From contig NZ_JAOQKJ010000004.1 in NCBI RefSeq assembly GCF_025567405.1, positions 62,001-126,000 on the forward strand: 64,000 nucleotides of DNA. The letters run 5' to 3'. This document shows, in pieces, positions 35,737 to 43,713 of this stretch. The position numbers were made by a program, and so were the translations under genes. The notes beneath the pieces were generated by a model. The model saw nothing but the letters and a program-made list of their open reading frames with translations. It made no database searches and was not told the DNA's origin. The stretch is from Suilimivivens aceti. Its GTDB lineage: Bacteria; Bacillota; Clostridia; Lachnospirales; Lachnospiraceae. Numbering within the stretch: position 1 is the stretch's first letter; every line of letters starts with the position of its first letter.

Positions 35737-37329
35737 TTAATCACGTCCAAACTCTGATAATACAAGTCCTTCATTTCTCTCAAGAGTCATACCTATGCTC
35801 CAGGAATTAATAAACAGCAGAAGCGGATTTCCCTTCAGATCCTTGATCTTCTTCATATCGGAGGTACCTGTCAGCTTTGTCAGATCAATATCTTTATTCT
35901 CGATCCATCTGATATGCTCATAAGGCAGCGGCTCCAGCTTGATCTCAACATTATATTCATTTTCCAGACGGTATTTTAAGACATCAAACTGCAATACACC
36001 TACCACACCGACAATGATCTCTTCCATACCGGTATTAAATTCCTGGAAAATCTGGATTGCACCCTCCTGTGCAATCTGGGTGATCCCCTTCACAAACTGC
36101 TTTCTCTTCATAGTATCGATCTGCCTTACCCTTGCGAAATGCTCCGGGGCAAAGGTCGGGATCCCCTCATAGCAGAACTGTTCCTTTGGCATACACAGCG
36201 TATCCCCGATAGAAAAAATACCAGGATCAAATACCCCGATAATATCACCGGCATAGGCCTCTTCCAGGATCTTTCTTTCGCTCGCCATGATCTGCTGGGG
36301 CTGTGAAAGACGCATGATTTTATTTCCCTGTACATGCTTGACTTCCATGCTTGCCTCATATTTACCGGAACAGATTCTCATAAATGCGATCCTGTCACGG
36401 TGTGCTTTATTCATATTGGCCTGTATCTTGAACACAAAAGCAGAAAAGTCATTCTCTGTAGGTGAGATCAGTCCGATATCCGCCTTTCTTGGCAGCGGAG
36501 TTGTTGTCATCTTAAGGAAATGCTGCAGAAAAAATTCCACGCCAAAATTGGTAAGGGCTGAACCGAAAAATACCGGTGTCAGCTCACCTGCCTGCACGGC
36601 TTCCAGATCAAATTCCGCACTCGCACCGTCCAGAAGATCAATCTCATCCATCAGCGTTTCTGCTGCTTCCTCTCCTATCACTGTATCCAGCTCTTCTCTT
36701 CCGGCCACAGGAATATGCCTAGTCTCCCCCTCTTTGGTTCCCTTCTCAGTATCTGAAAAGGTGATCACCTCCTGCTTATGCCTGTCATATACTCCCTTGA
36801 AACGCTTACCGGAACCAATAGGCCAGTTAACCGGACAGGTGGCAATACCAAGCTCTTTTTCAATTTCATCCAGAAGCTCAAAGGTATCATTGGCATCCCT
36901 GTCCATTTTGTTAATAAAAGTAAAGATCGGGATCTTTCTCATGACGCAGACCTTGAACAGCTTCCTTGTCTGTGCCTCTACACCCTTGGATGCATCAATG
37001 ACCATGACTGCTGAGTCAGCTGCCATCAGTGTACGGTAAGTATCTTCTGAGAAATCCTGGTGCCCCGGTGTATCCAGAATGTTGATGCAGAAGCCGTCAT
37101 ATTCAAACTGCAGAACAGAAGAAGTAACGGAAATACCTCTCTCCTTCTCGATCTCCATCCAGTCAGATACAGCATGTCTGGCCGTCGCCTTTCCCTTTAC
37201 ACTTCCTGCCAGATTAATAGCGCCTCCATACAAAAGGAATTTCTCTGTCAGCGTCGTCTTACCTGCATCAGGATGCGAGATGATCGCAAACGTACGTCTT
37301 CTGTTGATTTCTTTATCGTAATTTCCCAC
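35737..37329 (-). CDS. prfC: Peptide chain release factor 3
   Basis: A 530-residue translational GTPase that recycles RF1/RF2. P-loop SHPDAGKTTLTEK (18-30), switch region RGISVTSSV, DTPGHQDFSEDT, NKMDRD. The start is GTG at 37329 with GGAGG 7 nt upstream. It lies 29 nt after the deoB stop. Confidence 0.98.
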   Translation of the reverse strand: MGNYDKEINRRRTFAIISHPDAGKTTLTEKFLLYGGAINLAGSVKGKATARHAVSDWMEIEKERGISVTSSVLQFEYDGFCINILDTPGHQDFSEDTYRTLMAADSAVMVIDASKGVEAQTRKLFKVCVMRKIPIFTFINKMDRDANDTFELLDEIEKELGIATCPVNWPIGSGKRFKGVYDRHKQEVITFSDTEKGTKEGETRHIPVAGREELDTVIGEEAAETLMDEIDLLDGASAEFDLEAVQAGELTPVFFGSALTNFGVEFFLQHFLKMTTTPLPRKADIGLISPTENDFSAFVFKIQANMNKAHRDRIAFMRICSGKYEASMEVKHVQGNKIMRLSQPQQIMASERKILEEAYAGDIIGVFDPGIFSIGDTLCMPKEQFCYEGIPTFAPEHFARVRQIDTMKRKQFVKGITQIAQEGAIQIFQEFNTGMEEIIVGVVGVLQFDVLKYRLENEYNVEIKLEPLPYEHIRWIENKDIDLTKLTGTSDMKKIKDLKGNPLLLFINSWSIGMTLERNEGLVLSEFGRD

Positions 37330-37358
37330 GTTTTTTCCTCCAAGTGATCGTTTTGTAT

Positions 37359-38510
37359 TTAAAGCATGGATGTGCCTGCGATTTTTGATGGTACCTGGAA
37401 ATAATCAAGCACAGTTGCACCGATATCTGCGAAGGTATCCCTCGTTCCTAAGTCCGCAGGTTTGATTTTCTTTCCATACATCAGAAAAGGCGTATATTCT
37501 CTGGAATGATCCGTAGACACCGTATAACCGGGATCACATCCGTGATCGGCTGTGATCATCAGAACATCTCCATCCCCAAGCTTCGCCATCATCCCAGGCA
37601 GAGCCCTGTCAAATTCCTCCAGTGCCCTTCCATAGCCCTCACAGTTATTTCTGTGCCCGTACAGCATATCAAAATCAACAAGATTCGTAAAGCATAATCC
37701 GTCAAAATCCCGATCCATACAGGCAAGTGTCCTGGCTATGCCCTCTGTATTTCCACTGGTGTATACTGCTTCCGTAATACCTCTTCCGGCAAAAATATCC
37801 CGGATCTTTCCTATTGCGATCACATCCCTGCCTGCTGCCTTCAATGCATCCAGCATCGTTTCTGCAGGTGGCAGAAGTGAATAATCATGTCTTCTTGGCG
37901 TCCTCACATAATGACCGCTCTCCCCCGTAAAGGGCCTTGCGATCACTCTTCCGACACCATACTTCCCTGTAAGCAGCCCTCTTGCTTCTTCGCAGTAATG
38001 ATATAACGTTTCTACCGGAACCACATCCTCATGGGCTGCGATCTGAAATACACTGTCTGCCGAAGTATAGACAATCAGATCTCCTGTCCTTACATGTTCA
38101 TCTCCATAATCTTTGATAACCTCTGTGCCTGAATAAGGTCTGTTGCACAGAACACCCCTGCCCGTCATCTTCCTAAACGGCGCAAGGATCTCCTCCGGAA
38201 ATCCATCCGGGTAAACCGGGAGCGGTTTTTCTGAAATAATTCCCGCAATCTCCCAGTGACCGATCGTGGTATCCTTTCCTCTGGATTTCTCCGTCATCCT
38301 GGCATATGCCGCAGATGGCTCTCTGGTACCTTTCGAGAAATCCACACCATCAATATTAAAAAGCCCCATTTCCTTCAGATTAGGGTAATGTGCATCAGAA
38401 CCGCCGGTTGCAGAACGCAGTGTATTGGTTCCTTCATCTCCAAACTGACCTGCATCCGGCATTGCTCCGATCCCGAGACTGTCAAGCACGATCAAAAATA
38501 CTCTTGCCAT
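37359..38510 (-). CDS. deoB: Phosphopentomutase
   Basis: 383 residues of the alkaline-phosphatase superfamily. It interconverts ribose/deoxyribose 1- and 5-phosphates. Metal/nucleophile motifs: VLDSLGIGAMPDA, RGKDTTIGHWE (nucleophilic Thr), FTNLVDFDMLYGHRN, ITADHGCDP. ATG 38510 has AGAGAGGAA 7 nt upstream. It lies 45 nt after spoIIIAH, so it could be read from the spoIIIA operon as well as from its own promoter. Confidence 0.97.
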   Translation of the reverse strand: MARVFLIVLDSLGIGAMPDAGQFGDEGTNTLRSATGGSDAHYPNLKEMGLFNIDGVDFSKGTREPSAAYARMTEKSRGKDTTIGHWEIAGIISEKPLPVYPDGFPEEILAPFRKMTGRGVLCNRPYSGTEVIKDYGDEHVRTGDLIVYTSADSVFQIAAHEDVVPVETLYHYCEEARGLLTGKYGVGRVIARPFTGESGHYVRTPRRHDYSLLPPAETMLDALKAAGRDVIAIGKIRDIFAGRGITEAVYTSGNTEGIARTLACMDRDFDGLCFTNLVDFDMLYGHRNNCEGYGRALEEFDRALPGMMAKLGDGDVLMITADHGCDPGYTVSTDHSREYTPFLMYGKKIKPADLGTRDTFADIGATVLDYFQVPSKIAGTSML

Positions 38511-38555
38511 TACAGAATTCCTCTCTTTCTCTGTCCTTGTATAGAATATCACATT

Positions 38556-39287
38556 TTATTCTGCTGTAGTAGTACTGATTACAATATTTTCCGCTCCGAT
38601 CCCTGTCTTGCGCACTACAATATCCTCGATCTGGGCACGCTGTGCTTCGGTCAGGTCACTGGTATTTATCACCACATCCACCATGCCGTCTGCAATACTC
38701 ACAACCGCATCATCAAAGCCCTTGGCCTGCAGCAGGATCTCGGCCGCTGTTTCCTTTTCTGCCGCATCTGTGATCGCGATCATGCCGTCAATAGCTTCCT
38801 GCTTCTGCTCATCACTGATATTTACGTTATTGATGATCTCCAGAAGCGTCTCCTTATTTCTGGCACGTACCTGCTCCTTCAAAAGCTTTGCACCAGACAG
38901 GCTGTCAAGACTGGAGGATGACGTAAATACAGCCTCCCCCGGTACACTTTGATCTGACAGCTCATCCCCTGTGTTTTCTGCCATACTTTCCTGCATGGTC
39001 TCATCAAGGTAATCAGGTTCCTCACTGACTACATCCGAATCCAGGCTCGCAATATCATAGTTTTCCGCTGCTTCCATATCTTCGTCAGAGATCTCAAATA
39101 GTGAGGCCACCTGTGTATCCTCCGTATCAGGTGCATCTTCTTTTGCAGTCACAGCAGAATCTGCACCGGTTTCCATGATCTCCTCCTCCGAGATCCTAGA
39201 ACCTGCAAAATTCAGATATCCCGCAATTGCGATCATAATTGCCAGAGCCGTGATCATGATCTGATTCTTTTTCATCATATTTTTCAA
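38556..39287 (-). CDS. spoIIIAH: Stage III sporulation protein AH
   Basis: 243 residues. One N-terminal transmembrane segment (about 9-28), an acidic linker (about 33-105), then the YscJ-like domain (SGAKLLKEQVRARNKETLLE and GMVDVVINTSDLTEAQ). In the mother cell it forms a ring that joins forespore SpoIIQ. Last gene of spoIIIA, 12 nt after spoIIIAG. The acidic linker is long, which is normal for the family. Confidence 0.93.
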   Translation of the reverse strand: MKNMMKKNQIMITALAIMIAIAGYLNFAGSRISEEEIMETGADSAVTAKEDAPDTEDTQVASLFEISDEDMEAAENYDIASLDSDVVSEEPDYLDETMQESMAENTGDELSDQSVPGEAVFTSSSSLDSLSGAKLLKEQVRARNKETLLEIINNVNISDEQKQEAIDGMIAITDAAEKETAAEILLQAKGFDDAVVSIADGMVDVVINTSDLTEAQRAQIEDIVVRKTGIGAENIVISTTTAE

Positions 39288-39299
39288 CGCCGTTTCTCC

Positions 39300-39920
39300 T
39301 TATCTGGAACTCATTTTGATTATTTTTATTTTATGTACATCTATCCCGAATAATGCCTGAATTGCCTCCGTAATGTTTTTATTTATTTTCCCCTGATCTG
39401 CGCCGCTTACGCAGACAACAACACCTTCTACTTCTGGATAGATCACCTTTTTTATAAAGGGTCTTGTGCCATCCTCTGTGTAAACTGAAACCATCTTTTC
39501 AGTAGATTCTGCCGCATTCCTGCTGCCGCTTCCCTCTACCTCCGTACTGGAATCCAGAGATGACTCTGTATCCTTTTCTATTACAGCTTCACCGGATCCC
39601 TTCAGCGTCAGGAATACCTTTACATCACCTGCTCCTTCCACAGAAGACAGGAAATCCTCCAGCTGTCCTTCCATCACAGTCGCATACTCCCGCATTGCTT
39701 CTGCATCCGCCGTCATCTCCGGAAGACTGGCATCCTCACTTCCCTCTGATACTATCGTATCATGTTGGCTGTCCCAAAAACCGTACTTGCTTTCCTTCTT
39801 TTTTTCTTCTGCCGGCCATGCGATCACAAGCAGCAGAATCCCGGCCAGAAACAGGATCAGAAAATTCTCTTTTTTCCCTGCAAGGGATCTGAACAGCTTT
39901 TCTTTCCTCTTTATCTCCAT
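39300..39920 (-). CDS. spoIIIAG: Stage III sporulation protein AG
   Basis: 206 residues with an N-terminal transmembrane helix (FLILFLAGILLLVIAW) and a periplasm-like ring-building domain: VEGAGDVKVFLTLKGSGEAV, EVEGVVVCVSGAD. The C-terminus (KNITEAIQALFGIDVHKI) is typical. Overlaps spoIIIAF by 10 nt. Confidence 0.93.
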   Translation of the reverse strand: MEIKRKEKLFRSLAGKKENFLILFLAGILLLVIAWPAEEKKKESKYGFWDSQHDTIVSEGSEDASLPEMTADAEAMREYATVMEGQLEDFLSSVEGAGDVKVFLTLKGSGEAVIEKDTESSLDSSTEVEGSGSRNAAESTEKMVSVYTEDGTRPFIKKVIYPEVEGVVVCVSGADQGKINKNITEAIQALFGIDVHKIKIIKMSSR

Positions 39921-40420
39921 TCAGACACTTCAACCTCCATATCCGACATATCCATCTGCAGCATTTCCGCAATATACTGCTTTTTCTGCTGCAGCCACTC
40001 TTCCTTTCCCTCTATCGTGCTGTTTTCTGCCCACAGGCCATCTTTTCCCGGTGCTTCCAGTACGACAAGAAGATACATGTTTCCGTCTTCTCTTTCCTTC
40101 AACTCTATATCCAGGATCTGTACCTCTTCCAGCTGCCCAAGTCTCTGCATAATCTCCTTTTCCATCTGTCTTTGCACAGGATCTTTCTGCTTCCCATCTG
40201 TACGAAATTCTATTTCCATTTCATAAGCAGGGACTTTACCGGGATCAGATAAGGCTCCATTTTTTGAAAACAGGGAAAGAACCGGCAATGCCAGCTGTAC
40301 CACCAGAACCATTCCAACGATCAGCCTGATATACTTTTTGTATACCTCTGACGGGGCAAGACAAACCATAGCCTCTGCCACGATGATAAAAATTCCTGTT
40401 TCCCGGATAATCTCTGTCAT
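39911..40420 (-). CDS. spoIIIAF: Stage III sporulation protein AF
   Basis: 169 residues with two N-terminal transmembrane helices (about 10-60) separated by YKKYIRLIVGMV, then a soluble domain. Context between AE and AG and the hydrophobicity pattern support the assignment; sequence conservation in AF is low in general. Confidence 0.88.
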   Translation of the reverse strand: MTEIIRETGIFIIVAEAMVCLAPSEVYKKYIRLIVGMVLVVQLALPVLSLFSKNGALSDPGKVPAYEMEIEFRTDGKQKDPVQRQMEKEIMQRLGQLEEVQILDIELKEREDGNMYLLVVLEAPGKDGLWAENSTIEGKEEWLQQKKQYIAEMLQMDMSDMEVEVSEWR

Positions 40421-40427
40421 ATAATGC

Positions 40428-41483
40428 TCACCTCACAATACACGACACGATTGCCACCACGATCAGAAACAATGCCATGCCGGTAAGAACACAGCGAAGA
40501 AGCAGAAAACACCCTTCTCCTACCTTGTCCACGCATCCGGACAGCCGTTTATCTCCAACCACACTGCAAAGCGCAGCGCCAAACCGGATCAGTCCGGAAA
40601 GCACCAGGATCTTAAAAACCGGCAATGCACAGATCAGGAGAAGCAGTACCAGAAATAAAATTCCCATAGTATTCCGGATAAGCACTGCTGACCCCAGTAC
40701 TAGCTCTGCCACGCCTTCTACTGCTCCGCCAATCCCCGGGAGCACCTGCATGGCCTTCTTCATTGCCGATACCTTAAGTCCGTCTACTGCCGGTATGATC
40801 AGTGCCTGTACAAAGGACATTCCTGTAACAAGCGCCAGCATGACCTTAAAGGCAAAATCTGCGATCCTTTTCATGAAATCCAGCAGGAGATTCAGTCTTT
40901 CTTCCGGAAACAGGGCTGAGAGGAGTGCCAGGATCACATAGCTGTAAATAAAAGGAACCATGACCGAAAGAAGGATCTCCTCGATCCCCCATACAAGAAG
41001 CAGCATCATTCCATAGTAAAAAGAGGCTGTCGTTGTTCCAAGTGAAACGGAAACACTCACTGCCCATGATGGGACAAACAGCTTTACAAAAAGAATGATA
41101 TTTTCAAAGGTGGCAACTGTAATCCTGGAGATCACGGTAAAAGCTCCTGTCAATGTGGAAAGAAGAATCAGATACAGCAGATAGAATCCTGTTCCTCTTG
41201 TATTCCCCTTCGCCAGAACATCCGAGAAATCAGACAACAATGCAGAAAAGATACCGATCAGCAAAATGCTCACCAGCAATGTCTTCATACCTGCAAGATC
41301 CCCGGCAAATCCCTCCTTTACCGCCTGTGTGATCATCTTAAAAGCCTCCCCTGCCTGTCCTTCCAGTATCAGATTAAAAAGAGAATTCATATCGATCTGA
41401 TATCCCGGAAACAGCTTCGTAAATGACTCTGATGCAGCGGTCAGATTAAGCTCCTCCATCTGTTCCGTTAAATAGTCGTTCAT
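40428..41483 (-). CDS. spoIIIAE: Stage III sporulation protein AE (no signal peptide seen)
   Basis: 351 residues with about seven transmembrane segments and conserved FYLLYLILLSTLTGAF, LTGMALFLIVVAIV and PVFKILVLSGLIR-type stretches. SpoIIIAE usually has a cleaved signal peptide of some 25-40 residues; here the gene begins directly with the ATG at 41483, one base after the spoIIIAD stop, and there is no room for such an extension. It is a multi-pass part of the feeding-tube channel. Confidence 0.92.
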   Translation of the reverse strand: MNDYLTEQMEELNLTAASESFTKLFPGYQIDMNSLFNLILEGQAGEAFKMITQAVKEGFAGDLAGMKTLLVSILLIGIFSALLSDFSDVLAKGNTRGTGFYLLYLILLSTLTGAFTVISRITVATFENIILFVKLFVPSWAVSVSVSLGTTTASFYYGMMLLLVWGIEEILLSVMVPFIYSYVILALLSALFPEERLNLLLDFMKRIADFAFKVMLALVTGMSFVQALIIPAVDGLKVSAMKKAMQVLPGIGGAVEGVAELVLGSAVLIRNTMGILFLVLLLLICALPVFKILVLSGLIRFGAALCSVVGDKRLSGCVDKVGEGCFLLLRCVLTGMALFLIVVAIVSCIVR

Positions 41484-41484
41484 T

Positions 41485-41880
41485 TTATCCCCCTACAATT
41501 GTACTGATATTTTCAACGACCGCAGCCATGACCGGCAGACTGAAGCATAGAACAGAAAGCTTGGCAAAGATCTCAATCTGTCCGGCCACAGCCTGATATC
41601 CGGCATCCTTACAGACACTGGCACAGAAATCCCCAATATAGGTGATCCCTACTGCTTTCAGGATCAGGGCAAGCCAGGCTTCACTTCCTCCGATATACTT
41701 TTTCAGGGACAGGATCTGGGATATGATACTACCGATCTTTTCCATTGAAAAAGCAAAAATAAGAATACAAAGCGCTACTCCCATATACAGACTGATCTCT
41801 GCCCTGGTACCCTTAAACTGGATCGCAAGCATAACACCCGTCAGCCCAAGAATCCCAATTTTCAGCATATCCATTGTCAT
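41485..41880 (-). CDS. spoIIIAD: Stage III sporulation protein AD
   Basis: 131-residue membrane protein with four helices; LGLTGVMLAIQFKGTRAEIS, ALILKAVGITYIGDFCASVC and AAVVENISTIVGG are typical of SpoIIIAD. Predicted inner-membrane platform component with AC and AE. Confidence 0.94.
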   Translation of the reverse strand: MTMDMLKIGILGLTGVMLAIQFKGTRAEISLYMGVALCILIFAFSMEKIGSIISQILSLKKYIGGSEAWLALILKAVGITYIGDFCASVCKDAGYQAVAGQIEIFAKLSVLCFSLPVMAAVVENISTIVGG

Positions 41881-41887
41881 CCTCCTC

Positions 41888-42082
41888 TCAGAACTGGAAA
41901 AGATCCTGTACCATTATAAACAGATCATAAATATATGGCAGGATCCATGTCAGCACAAGGATCAGTCCGGCAAGACTGATCAGAAAGGCATGTTCCTCTC
42001 TTCCACTATGTTTCAGTACCTGACTTAAGATTGTCACCAGTATCCCCACTGCAGCTATTTTAAATATCAGCCCTACTCCCAT
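41888..42082 (-). CDS. spoIIIAC: Stage III sporulation protein AC
   Basis: 64 residues, two transmembrane helices: MGVGLIFKIAAVGILVTILS and the conserved LKHSGREEHAFLISLAGL. ATG 42082 has GGAGG 4-5 nt upstream and gives the usual family length. It starts 17 nt after spoIIIAB. Confidence 0.94.
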   Translation of the reverse strand: MGVGLIFKIAAVGILVTILSQVLKHSGREEHAFLISLAGLILVLTWILPYIYDLFIMVQDLFQF

Positions 42083-42099
42083 TGCTCCTCCTGCTCCTG

Positions 42100-42633
42100 T
42101 CACAGCAAAACGATCACAAGAAACAGTCCTGCTGCAATTCCAAGGCTCATTATAATTCTGTTCTTACTCTTAAGCTCCTCCTCACACTGTTGTATCTCAC
42201 GATCCATATCCCTTATGTACCGGTCTATCGCTCTTGCCTGTCCTCTGTATTCGTTTTCTGTAAATCCGTCCGGAAAGGAAAACAGGATCTGTTTCTGGTT
42301 CCCGGACAAATGATAAGAAGCAAGCGCCTTTTCCATCTCCTTCTGCCAGAGCTCCCTGATTGTTTCCCCCTGTTCCATCGTAAGCCTGCCAGCAGCTTCC
42401 CTCAGCGCACCTGAAAGCGGTTCCTTTATTTTTTCTGACAGATTTTTGAAAATTTCAGGAAGCGGTAATGCTGTATAGTCAATCTCTCCCTGGATCAGAC
42501 AAAACATTTCCCTGATCTCCTTCAGCAGCAGAATCTGGTTTTTCCTACCCATACAGATTTCGGCTGTAAATCCGATCGATCCTGTCAGCAGTCCGAATAC
42601 CCCAAGAATTTTACCTATCATATCCTTCCCCAT
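42100..42633 (-). CDS. spoIIIAB: Stage III sporulation protein AB
   Basis: 177 residues: N- and C-terminal hydrophobic segments flank a helical cytoplasmic part (ALPLPEIFKNLSEKIKEPLS), the GspF-like layout of the family. The start is unclear between 42633 and the ATG at 42621, both inside the end of spoIIIAA. Confidence 0.9.
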   Translation of the reverse strand: MGKDMIGKILGVFGLLTGSIGFTAEICMGRKNQILLLKEIREMFCLIQGEIDYTALPLPEIFKNLSEKIKEPLSGALREAAGRLTMEQGETIRELWQKEMEKALASYHLSGNQKQILFSFPDGFTENEYRGQARAIDRYIRDMDREIQQCEEELKSKNRIIMSLGIAAGLFLVIVLL

Positions 42634-43546
42634 CCCGTTTCAGAATAGAAAAAGGTTCTCCTTCCCTCCCACGCCTTTCAAGAAGTACCACACAGTCAAA
42701 CAGTGTCTCCGGTATTCCCCTCTCCTTCATTTCTTCCATACAGCTTCCATGCATGGTAGCGATCACACTGCAGCCGCATCTGATGATTTCCAGGATCGCA
42801 TCTGCATCCCTTTTGCCCCCGATCTCATCTACTGCGATCACCTCCGGTGCCATGGATCTTACAAGAAGCAGCATACCAAGACTTTTCGGGCAGGAATCCA
42901 GTATGTCTGTCCGAAGTCCCAGATCATTTCCCGGTATCCCCATATAGGAGCCGGCAATTTCGGATCTTTCGTCTACAACTGCCACCTGCCTCCCCCTGTG
43001 TGCCCCGCCGCCATAGGACAGCTGCCGGATCATATCCCGGAGCACCGTTGTCTTGCCGCTTAACGGAGGTCCGATCAGAATTGTGTTCAGTATCCTTCCC
43101 TTTTCATAAAGATATGGCATCAGCAGACCGGCAGCTCCCGGAATTTCATGGGAAATCCTGATATTGGCATAGCTGATATATTTCATATTTTTTATACCTC
43201 CATCCTCCTTCAGGATAACCTGTCCTGCGATCCCGATCCGGTGCCCGCCGGGAACCGTGAGAAATCCCTGCCGTATATCCTCTTCGTAGGCATACCGGGA
43301 ATAGCTGCAGACATGATCCAGAAACTGCGCCATTTCCTTTTCCTGCAGGATCCAGCAGTCTTCTGCTATGATCCTTGTCAGCTTTCCGGTATTCCTAAGG
43401 AAAAATTCCCCTTCCTCCATAATGACACGTACCGGTCTTCCTACTGCAAATCTGATTTCCTGCAGACCTTCTGCTTTTTCCGCAGCCATTCTGAACCGTC
43501 CCCTGACCGCCTGCGGAAAAATATGTAAAATCTCCTCTGCGTTCAT
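42611..43546 (-). CDS. spoIIIAA: Stage III sporulation protein AA (ATPase)
   Basis: A 311-residue type II/IV secretion-like ATPase. Walker A GPPLSGKT (about 159-166), VDERSEIAGSYMG, and Walker B-like VIAVDEIGGK. AGGAGGACAAG precedes the ATG at 43546. First gene of the eight-gene spoIIIA operon, with a sigma-E-type promoter just upstream. Confidence 0.97.
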   Translation of the reverse strand: MNAEEILHIFPQAVRGRFRMAAEKAEGLQEIRFAVGRPVRVIMEEGEFFLRNTGKLTRIIAEDCWILQEKEMAQFLDHVCSYSRYAYEEDIRQGFLTVPGGHRIGIAGQVILKEDGGIKNMKYISYANIRISHEIPGAAGLLMPYLYEKGRILNTILIGPPLSGKTTVLRDMIRQLSYGGGAHRGRQVAVVDERSEIAGSYMGIPGNDLGLRTDILDSCPKSLGMLLLVRSMAPEVIAVDEIGGKRDADAILEIIRCGCSVIATMHGSCMEEMKERGIPETLFDCVVLLERRGREGEPFSILKRDGEGYDR

Positions 43547-43570
43547 CTTGTCCTCCTTTTCCTATATCTC

Positions 43571-43599
43571 AGTATATGAAAAAGCCCCGGATATATGAC
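43571..43599 (-). promoter_or_regulatory. Sigma-E-type promoter for spoIIIA
   Basis: Minus strand: GTCATAT (43599-43593), 14-nt spacer, CATATACT (43578-43571). This fits the mother-cell sigma-E consensus (about KMATATT, 14-15 nt, CATACAMT) and lies about 25 nt before spoIIIAA. Confidence 0.75.
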
Positions 43600-43641
43600 A
43601 GACAGATAAATGATCCGGCTGACTTTCTGCCAAAGGAGTGC

Positions 43642-43672
43642 AAAAAAGCCGGCAGGTTTTTACCCTGCCGGC
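43642..43672 (-). terminator. Intrinsic terminator after pnp
   Basis: Minus strand: perfect 9-bp GC-rich stem GCCGGCAGG / CCTGCCGGC (43672-43664 with 43656-43648, 7-nt loop) followed by six T. It insulates the spoIIIA promoter from pnp. Confidence 0.95.
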
Positions 43673-43713
43673 AGTTTCGTATTTCTTTATTTATAATGTT
43701 TTCTGATAATTCT

